From: Sphingobacterium faecale
GTDB lineage: Bacteria > Bacteroidota > Bacteroidia > Sphingobacteriales > Sphingobacteriaceae
Assembly: GCF_016746095.1 (NCBI RefSeq)
Contig: NZ_JAERTY010000011.1
Span: forward strand, 124,001-188,000
DNA length: 64,000 nt
Direction: 5' to 3'
The notes under the pieces are model-generated. The model was given only the letters and a program-made list of their open reading frames with translations, did no database searches and had not been told where the DNA came from. Numbering within the stretch: position 1 is the stretch's first letter; the number at the start of each line of letters is the position of its first letter. Below are positions 58,741-64,000 of the stretch, in pieces. Position numbers and translations under genes: made by a program.

Positions 58741-59331
58741 ATGATAGGTATAGTTAACTACGGTGCAGGTAATATTTTTTCACTGACTGCAGCATTGGAT
58801 CGGATCCACGTTGAATACGGTATGATTAATAGTAAAGAAGACTTTGATCAGTATGATCGTATCATAATTCCTGGAGTAGGCCATGCTGGAACAGCTATGC
58901 GAAAGCTCGAAGAGACAGGGCTAGTGGATACGATTCTATCCTTACATAAACCTGTACTAGGGATCTGTGTGGGCATGCAGTTGCTAACTTCCCATTCTGA
59001 AGAAGGAGATGCCACGCTTCTTTCGGTTTTTCCATTGAAAACTTTAAACTTTAAAAACCACATATTGCTTAAGACACCACATATGGGTTGGAATAATGTA
59101 AAGGCAGAGGCCAATTGTCCATTGTTTACCAGCATCCCCGAGAATAGTTACTTTTATTTTGTGCATTCTTTCTTTATTGAACATAGTCCGATATTTACCG
59201 GTGCCACCTGCGACTATGGTATTGTATATGCAGCAGCTATTCAAAAAGATAACTTTTATGGGGTGCAATTTCATCCAGAAAAGTCCGGCGAGTATGGCGA
59301 ACAGTTATTAAAGAATTTTTCTAAAATATAA
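58741..59331 (+). CDS. hisH: Imidazole glycerol phosphate synthase, glutaminase subunit
   Basis: Class I glutamine amidotransferase that supplies ammonia to HisF. The 196 residues show GIVNYGAGNIFSLTAALD, the nucleophile loop VLGICVGMQLLTSHSEEG (Cys) and GVQFHPEKSGEYG (His and Glu of the triad). It follows hisB by 26 bases and is separated from hisA by 97 bases that contain a -7-like element. Confidence 0.97.
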   Translation: MIGIVNYGAGNIFSLTAALDRIHVEYGMINSKEDFDQYDRIIIPGVGHAGTAMRKLEETGLVDTILSLHKPVLGICVGMQLLTSHSEEGDATLLSVFPLKTLNFKNHILLKTPHMGWNNVKAEANCPLFTSIPENSYFYFVHSFFIEHSPIFTGATCDYGIVYAAAIQKDNFYGVQFHPEKSGEYGEQLLKNFSKI

Positions 59332-59346
59332 ATAAAAATTAAAGAC

Positions 59347-59354
59347 TATTTTTG
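59347..59354 (+). promoter_or_regulatory. Candidate internal -7 element upstream of hisA
   Basis: TATTTTTG matches TAnnTTTG in the 97-base hisH-hisA gap. No TTG at the -33 distance was seen. It could give extra expression of hisAF-hisIE. Confidence 0.3.
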
Positions 59355-59428
59355 TAACTCAAGGCCTAACATAAGGTAAGGGGGAGGATAGGCTTTTAAA
59401 CATTAAACTTTTTAATTTTTACTTTACT

Positions 59429-60181
59429 ATGTATATCATTCCAGCGATTGATGTTTTAGACAAGAAGGTAGTGCGATTGAGAGAAGGCTCTTATGAAGAT
59501 GTCACCACCTATGATATTTCATTAGAAGATCAGATCAAAAAATACCATGCCAATGGTACTGAAATGGTACATATCATTGATCTCAACGGCGCTAAGGGAG
59601 ATTTCTCTAATCAAGAGTATCTTTTTGATATTGTCCGCCGTACGGATATGAAGGTACAGTATGGGGGAGGGGTGCGTAGCATTGAAAAGGTAAAAGAACT
59701 TATTGATGCAGGGGTGTTCCGTGTTATTGTAGGTACACAAGCCATCACCAATCCTTCTTTTCTCGAAGAGCTGAGCAAACTGAATGAAGGTCGTGTGAAA
59801 TATGCCAACCGTATTGTTATCGCTATTGATGTCTTGGATGAGGTAATCAAATATTCCGGCTGGTTGGAAAGTTCTCCGATCAAACTTATCGAATATATCG
59901 ATAAATGTCTTGCCTTAGGATTCTTCCGTTTCCTGTGTACAGATATATCGAAAGATGGCAAGATGGGTGGAGCAGGTATCGAGCTGTATAAAAAGCTCTT
60001 GACGCATTCTCCGATTATAAAACTGATCGGTTCAGGAGGAATATCTTCGATGAAAGATCTAGAGAATCTCAATGAGTTGGGAGGCTTGGAATCCTGTGTA
60101 GTGGGTAAAGCCATCTATGAAAATAAAATCTCTATCGAGGAAATCAAGGATTGGAATCTAAAAACGTTAATTAAGTTCTAG
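59429..60181 (+). CDS. hisA: ProFAR isomerase (HisA)
   Basis: TIM-barrel isomerase acting on the aminocarbonyl imidazole intermediate of histidine synthesis. In 250 residues there is the N-terminal catalytic Asp in IIPAIDVLDKKVVRL, the phosphate-binding loops VQYGGGVRSIEKVKELI and LIGSGGISSMKDLENL, and TDISKDGKMGGAGIELYK with the second catalytic Asp region. It starts after the hisH gap and is followed by hisF after 2 bases. Confidence 0.96.
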   Translation: MYIIPAIDVLDKKVVRLREGSYEDVTTYDISLEDQIKKYHANGTEMVHIIDLNGAKGDFSNQEYLFDIVRRTDMKVQYGGGVRSIEKVKELIDAGVFRVIVGTQAITNPSFLEELSKLNEGRVKYANRIVIAIDVLDEVIKYSGWLESSPIKLIEYIDKCLALGFFRFLCTDISKDGKMGGAGIELYKKLLTHSPIIKLIGSGGISSMKDLENLNELGGLESCVVGKAIYENKISIEEIKDWNLKTLIKF

Positions 60182-60183
60182 TT

Positions 60184-60936
60184 ATGCTTGCTAAGCGTAT
60201 CATACCTTGCTTGGATGTCAAGGACGGTCGGACGGTTAAAGGGGTGAACTTTGTCGATCTTCGTGATGCCGGTGATCCGGTAGAACTTGCATGGCAATAT
60301 TCGCAGCAGGGAGCTGATGAACTCGTCTTTTTAGATATCACTGCTACCCACGAAGGACGTAAAACGACAATTGATCTTGTTAAGTCGGTCGCCAGACAGG
60401 TAAATATTCCGTTTACAATCGGTGGAGGTATCAACGAATTAAGAGATGCAGAGATACTGCTAAACAGTGGAGCAGACAAGATCTCTATCAATTCTGCTGC
60501 GGTTAGAAACAGGCAGTTGATCGATGATCTCGCAAAAACCTTTGGTTCTCAGTTTGTCGTTGTCGCAGTAGATACGCGATTGGTCGATGGAAGCAATTAC
60601 GTACACCTACGCGGGGGCCGGGAGAAGACCGATATACATACAGAAGAGTGGATTAAAGAGGCAGAAAGCAGAGGTGCTGGAGAGATATTACTTACTTCAA
60701 TGGATCACGATGGTACGAAAAATGGCTTTGACAATCTGTTTTTGCAACGGATCAACCAATTGATACATATTCCATTGATTGCCTCGGGAGGAGCTGGGAA
60801 TGAACAACATTTTGTCGATGTATTCCAACAGGCCAATGTGGATGCCGCATTAGCTGCATCCGTATTTCATTATGGGGAAATATTAATCCCTGAATTAAAA
60901 AGCAAACTACGAGCTGAAGGCATAGCAGTACGGTAA
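60184..60936 (+). CDS. hisF: Imidazole glycerol phosphate synthase, cyclase subunit
   Basis: TIM-barrel partner of HisH that forms imidazole-glycerol phosphate and AICAR. The 250 residues contain RIIPCLDVKDGRTVKGVNF, FTIGGGINELRDAEILL, VVVAVDTRLVDG, LLTSMDHDGTKNGFD and LIASGGAGNEQHFVDVF, with the two catalytic aspartates in LDVKDG and DHDGTKNG. The AICAR by-product re-enters purine synthesis downstream of PurC. Confidence 0.97.
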   Translation: MLAKRIIPCLDVKDGRTVKGVNFVDLRDAGDPVELAWQYSQQGADELVFLDITATHEGRKTTIDLVKSVARQVNIPFTIGGGINELRDAEILLNSGADKISINSAAVRNRQLIDDLAKTFGSQFVVVAVDTRLVDGSNYVHLRGGREKTDIHTEEWIKEAESRGAGEILLTSMDHDGTKNGFDNLFLQRINQLIHIPLIASGGAGNEQHFVDVFQQANVDAALAASVFHYGEILIPELKSKLRAEGIAVR

Positions 60937-61004
60937 TAAGACAAATAGGCAAATTTGTGGATTCGCATATCTGCAAATACGCAAAGAATAAAAATACTAA
61001 GGCA

Positions 61005-61589
61005 ATGATAGATTTTGAAAAGGGAGATGGACTTGTTCCTGTAATTATTCAAGATGTCCAAACATTAGAGGTACTTATGTTGGGTTATATGAATGAAGAA
61101 GCCTGGGAAAAAACACAAAAGGACAAAAAAGTTACCTTTTATTCGAGGTCGAAAAATAGGCTTTGGACCAAAGGCGAGGAAAGCGGCAATTTTCTATGGG
61201 TGAAGAGCTTTCACGTTGATTGTGATCAGGATACTATTCTTATAAAAGCTCTGCCTGCAGGCCCCACTTGTCATACAGGGAATAGAAGCTGTTTTGCTAC
61301 TGGGTACGGCAATAATTTTATCACGGAGTTGGAACGTATTATAGCACAACGCTATGAGTTTCCTTCAGAAGAGTCTTACGTAAATCATTTAAGAAATAAA
61401 GGATTAAATAAGATCGCCCAGAAGGTAGGCGAGGAGGCTGTAGAGACAGTAATCGCTGCCTTAGCACAGACGGACAAAGAGTTCGTGGACGAGACTTCCG
61501 ATTTGATTTTCCATTTGCTTGTTTTAATCCGTGAAAAAGGTTTCTCCCTCGAAACGATAGCGAAAAATTTAGAAGAACGGCATAAATAG
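61005..61589 (+). CDS. hisIE: Bifunctional phosphoribosyl-AMP cyclohydrolase/phosphoribosyl-ATP pyrophosphatase
   Basis: Carries out steps two and three of histidine synthesis. The ATG at 61005 (MIDFEKGDGLVPVIIQD) gives 194 residues; the upstream GTG at 60957 opens only an unconserved tail made of short repeated words (CAAATA, GCATAT). The cyclohydrolase part (about 1-100) has MLGYMNEEAWEKT, DCDQDTILIKALPAGPTCH and GNRSCF with zinc cysteines. The pyrophosphatase part (about 105-194) has IAQKVGEEAVETVIAAL and DETSDLIFHLLVLI. It is the last gene of the his block and is followed by a terminator. Confidence 0.95.
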   Translation: MIDFEKGDGLVPVIIQDVQTLEVLMLGYMNEEAWEKTQKDKKVTFYSRSKNRLWTKGEESGNFLWVKSFHVDCDQDTILIKALPAGPTCHTGNRSCFATGYGNNFITELERIIAQRYEFPSEESYVNHLRNKGLNKIAQKVGEEAVETVIAALAQTDKEFVDETSDLIFHLLVLIREKGFSLETIAKNLEERHK

Positions 61590-61619
61590 AGCCGCTGCTT
61601 CTGTGGCTTTTTTGAAGTG

Positions 61620-61656
61620 CCTCTAGTCAGTTAACCCATTGACTAGAGGTTTTTTA
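61620..61656 (+). terminator. Terminator of the his block
   Basis: A 10-bp stem CCTCTAGTCA (61620-61629) / TGACTAGAGG (61640-61649) with a 10-base loop and a TTTTTTATTTT tail. A weaker GC hairpin lies just before it (61591-61609). Confidence 0.9.
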
Positions 61657-61683
61657 TTTTATCAAAATTCCACTTATTAGCCA

Positions 61684-62206
61684 CTTTTGATCCTTCTTTT
61701 GAGCTGTCCGTTGAATAGACTGCGTCAGTTGATCCATCTCCTACATCTCTTGATCAAAAGATTGCTGCAGTTGATCCATAGTCTGTGTTGCTCGATGCAT
61801 AGACTGGCCCAGTTGATCCTCCGCTACATTACTTGATCGATAGTTTGCTTCACTTGATTGATCGTTTAGACTACTCGATGTATGTACTGGCCCAGTTGAT
61901 CCATCTCCCACACCACTTGATCGATAGATTGCTTCAGTTGATCTATAGTCGGTGCTGCTCGATGTTTAGACTAGCCCAGTTGATCCATCGCCTACACTAC
62001 TTGATCGATAGATTGCTTCAGTTGATTGATCATTTGTGCTGCTCGATATATGGACTGGCCAGTTGCCCCATCTCCTACACCAATTGATTGATAGATTGCT
62101 CCAGTTGATCTATCATCTGTGCTATTCGATGTATCGTATGCGTCACTTGATGTATCGTTTGCCTCAGTTGATTGAACGGAAGCTCCACAAGATGTATCGG
62201 CTGGAA
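61684..62206. repeat. Decayed tandem repeat: 21-bp subunits in 84-bp higher-order units
   Basis: About 25 subunits of 21 bp (types CAGTTGATCCATCTCCTACA, CTTGATCGATAGATTGCTT, CAGTTGATCTATAGTC.., GCTCGATGTATAGACTGGCC) form five higher-order copies starting at 61726, 61810, 61893, 61977 and 62060 (84, 83, 84, 83 and 84 bp). Three more single subunits follow from 62144. A 21-bp period equals seven codons. On the minus strand one frame gives heptads such as IDQLKQS IDQVV.. MDQLGQ., but single-base deletions in copies two and four and in-frame stops break every long frame. It looks like a remnant of a coiled-coil coding region or a noncoding minisatellite. It is not a CRISPR array: there are no unique spacers. 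Confidence 0.85.
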
Positions 62207-62717
62207 CCAAAATAGCCATAACACTAAGGTACCAGCCTGCTAAGTGTGTAAGTTGGTTGTCCAGATTTGTCTGCCGGAATATTAGTACAATTTTGGGTAG
62301 CAAAAAGGATAGTCTATGCCTGTTTTAGGCTCTATAGCAAGGATAGTTTTGCCTACCCTCCGTGTCATTTTGCTGTTTTTTAATGTACCTGTAGATTGTC
62401 CTCTAAGTGATTTGTTTAAGTATTTGTTTTGTAGATGTTTATTTGTTTGGTGTCCACTTGCCTTATACCTGTTTTTCTCTTTTTTTGTCCTCTATTTTGA
62501 GATGTTGTACCCTTACCTGTCTACTTATATAGACTTTGAACCTGCCTTTTTATTACAAACTTCGCACCGTAAATCAGACCCGAATATTGCTTCAAAATGA
62601 AGATGTGATTTACAAGCCAAATGAGAATTTAACTAAGAAATAAACAAGCGAGGCGGAGCCTAGATGCTCTACTTCAATTGCCAAACAAATTGGATGCTAG
62701 ATTGGCATCGCTAAAAT
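62207..62717. other. Gene-poor stretch between the repeat region and the secreted protein gene
   Basis: An open frame of 94 codons (62316-62600, plus) is mostly hydrophobic and has no recognisable pattern, so I did not call it a gene. Near 62670-62710, TTGCCAA ... TTGGCA can pair. Nothing else was recognised. Confidence 0.5.
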
Positions 62718-63221
62718 ATGAAAGTTATGAAAACTAAAATTAAAAAACTGGATTGGAGAACCAAAACAATTCTAACGTGCGTATTTCTTTTTCTTACTAA
62801 TGTGGTGCAGGGACAAACTATAAATTCAATCGAAGAAGTACGGTCTACGTCAAAATCTTTTGATCAACTGCTTTTCAACAATACTACAATTTATTTCTTA
62901 AGTGGCGAGAGAGAACAGAAAAAAGGGGAGGATGCTATAGCAGTCATAGATTTGGATTTAAAGCATGCAGTACCTCCTACAGTTCTGAAAGAAGCTATTG
63001 GTACATGGAATTTTGAAAAGACAAAACTCGTTGTAATTAGAAATGTAAGTCAAGCAAATCTATTAACCGTAAAAGAGAACCTGTTGGATAAGCTACCAAG
63101 CTTAGAATATGTTTATCTGATTTTGGGTATAGGTGATTTAGGTAGTTGGTTAACTGAGGTTAAAGGATTACCCGATAATCCTTGGCACTATGTCTACACA
63201 AGACAAGTTGACTCAGAATAA
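62718..63221 (+). CDS. Small secreted protein, function unknown
   Basis: A 167-residue protein I do not recognise. The N-terminus is a signal peptide after a basic start (TKTILTCVFLFLTNVVQGQ), with two possible ATGs (62718, 62727). The mature part is ~130 residues with alternating hydrophobic strands (TTIYFLSGE, AIAVIDLDL, TKLVVIRNV, LEYVYLILGIGDLGSWL) and helices, resembling a small alpha/beta fold. There is no catalytic motif. It is 15 bases upstream of the large surface protein gene on the same strand, suggesting a paired function. Confidence 0.65.
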   Translation: MKVMKTKIKKLDWRTKTILTCVFLFLTNVVQGQTINSIEEVRSTSKSFDQLLFNNTTIYFLSGEREQKKGEDAIAVIDLDLKHAVPPTVLKEAIGTWNFEKTKLVVIRNVSQANLLTVKENLLDKLPSLEYVYLILGIGDLGSWLTEVKGLPDNPWHYVYTRQVDSE

Positions 63222-63236
63222 GTTGATCACGGATAA

Positions 63237-64000
63237 ATGAAATGTGATATGAAAAATCCAAATCAAATGTGGAGAAATATAGTCTCGAATTTTAGACTAA
63301 CAGTAGTTTTTATTATTATGGTATTAGTGTCGGGAAATGTAGTGGCACAGATACATAAGCCCTTTGCTCCAAGGGCTCCTTTAACAGCTCCAGAAAAGAA
63401 GTTTTATAATGTAAAGGGTGATTTTACGATGTTGGGCAACACGAATTTGACGTTAGAAACCTATTCTAATACGACTGATAATGGTAATAGTTGGATGAAA
63501 TTTGTGGACATTGATAATGACGCAAGTACCACTAATTCATCCTCAGCAAATTTAGAGTATGGCAACGGAATTAGCCTTCCTTGTACTAAAATTGTGTGGG
63601 CTGGTTTGTATTGGACTGGAAGAGCGGGACCTAGTGAGGAGAATTTTGAAGTGCAAATTGGTAATAAGATCTTAGATAAAAGGAAAGTTAGATTAAAAGT
63701 GCCAGGTAGTTCAGCATATGTTTCTATACAGGCGCTGAGTGGCGATATTTTTTATTCAACTAGTAATGACGCTCGGTATAGGCAAATGTATGCTGGGTTT
63801 GCCGATATCACTCAATATGTGAAAGATTTGCCAAATGCTGGAGTGGGTACTTACGTGGTTGCCGATATAGCAACAAAAGCAGGGTTATCAGATGGAACGG
63901 GTAACTTTGGCGGATGGGGAATGGTTGTTATATATGAGAACCCTAACATGGCTTGGCGAGATATTACTGTTTTTGACGGGTATGCGCATGTCTCGGGTCC
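63237..64000 (+). CDS. Large secreted surface protein, N-terminal part (cut by window end)
   Basis: The reading frame is open from 63237 to the window end (254 codons). ATGs at 63237 and 63249 could start it. A signal peptide (LTVVFIIMVLVSGNVVAQ) is followed by FYNVKGDFTMLGNTNLTLET, SWMKFVDIDNDASTTNSSSA and KIVWAGLYWTGRAG, a beginning I associate with very large Bacteroidota adhesin-like proteins that end in gliding-motility or type IX secretion C-terminal domains. That C-terminal signal is outside the window, so secretion by the type IX system is inference. Confidence 0.75.
   Translation, partial: MKCDMKNPNQMWRNIVSNFRLTVVFIIMVLVSGNVVAQIHKPFAPRAPLTAPEKKFYNVKGDFTMLGNTNLTLETYSNTTDNGNSWMKFVDIDNDASTTNSSSANLEYGNGISLPCTKIVWAGLYWTGRAGPSEENFEVQIGNKILDKRKVRLKVPGSSAYVSIQALSGDIFYSTSNDARYRQMYAGFADITQYVKDLPNAGVGTYVVADIATKAGLSDGTGNFGGWGMVVIYENPNMAWRDITVFDGYAHVSG

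Noticed and set aside
61833..62087. An 84-codon plus-strand frame through the repeats
   Set aside because: It is a product of the 21-bp period, with no start signal; the frame breaks at the 83-bp unit boundary.
61684..62206. CRISPR array
   Set aside because: Subunits are contiguous and all similar; there are no unique spacers and no cas genes.
61992..62303. A 103-codon minus-strand frame through the repeats
   Set aside because: It is a remnant at best: it changes heptad pattern across a one-base deletion and stops within the array. Described as a decayed repeat instead.
62316..62600. A 94-codon hydrophobic plus-strand frame
   Set aside because: There is no family pattern, no clear start signal and it lies in A/T-rich gene-poor sequence; could be a small membrane protein but not supportable.

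Overview
The window is about 64 kb of chromosome from a Bacteroidota bacterium, most likely a Sphingobacteriaceae member (Sphingobacterium-like). The evidence is lineage-type gene content (GT117/DUF2723, DUF3108, DUF3109, DUF2480, HU-CCDC81/SPOR and CcmD-family proteins, a probable type IX-secreted surface protein), promoters of the TTG-N17..23-TAnnTTTG type, weak Shine-Dalgarno signals, long perfect palindromes used as bidirectional terminators, and moderate-to-low GC. Nearly all of it is core chromosome. No insertion sequence, prophage, integrase or CRISPR array was seen. Only the last ~2.4 kb looks accessory.

Layout. 1-5.2 kb: citrate synthase (cut by the window edge), a BlaI-type repressor with an M56 sensor-protease gene broken by a frameshift at a G8 tract, peptidyl-tRNA hydrolase and ribosomal protein L25. 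5.3-10.1 kb: a Tat-exported Gfo/Idh/MocA oxidoreductase and a large HEAT plus double DUF1080 protein, a likely sugar-oxidation/3-keto-glycoside pair. 10.2-11.5 kb: PRPP synthetase and tRNA-Gln(UUG). 11.8-16.6 kb: a GT117 membrane glycosyltransferase, pyrR and pyrB. 16.9-26.3 kb: an envelope operon of TPR protein, plugless TonB-receptor-like barrel, HU/SPOR membrane protein, ExbB, ExbD and a TonB/TolA-like protein, then folC. This resembles Tol-Pal in composition and is the best candidate for an under-described system. 26.3-29.9 kb: a divergent UbiE-type methyltransferase and uvrA. 30-34.9 kb: DUF2157 membrane protein, OsmC protein, a FadL-type porin with a GDSL lipoprotein, and thiol peroxidase. 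35-37.3 kb: gmd and a coiled-coil membrane protein. 37.4-40.9 kb: TerC, polyprenyl diphosphate synthase, DUF3109, DUF3108.

41.2-52.8 kb (all minus strand): DUF2480, a PpiD-type folding factor, LptC with a FadL-like barrel, DUF6427, the heme-export genes ccmD/ccmC/ccmB, YtxH, an ABC exporter, a coiled-coil protein and a SAM-hydroxide adenosyltransferase. 53.2-61.6 kb: phoH, purC, a STAS protein and RNase Z run directly into hisC-hisB-hisH-hisA-hisF-hisIE; hisG and hisD are not here. 61.7-62.2 kb: a decayed minisatellite with 21-bp (7-codon) subunits arranged in 84-bp higher-order units. 62.7-64 kb: a small secreted protein and the start of a large secreted surface protein cut by the window end.

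Common themes are envelope biogenesis (LPS export, outer-membrane barrels, energy transduction, protein folding) and biosynthesis drawing on PRPP (prs, pyrRB, purC, his). Promoter and terminator calls come from reading motifs and inverted repeats by eye, with no folding or scoring software.
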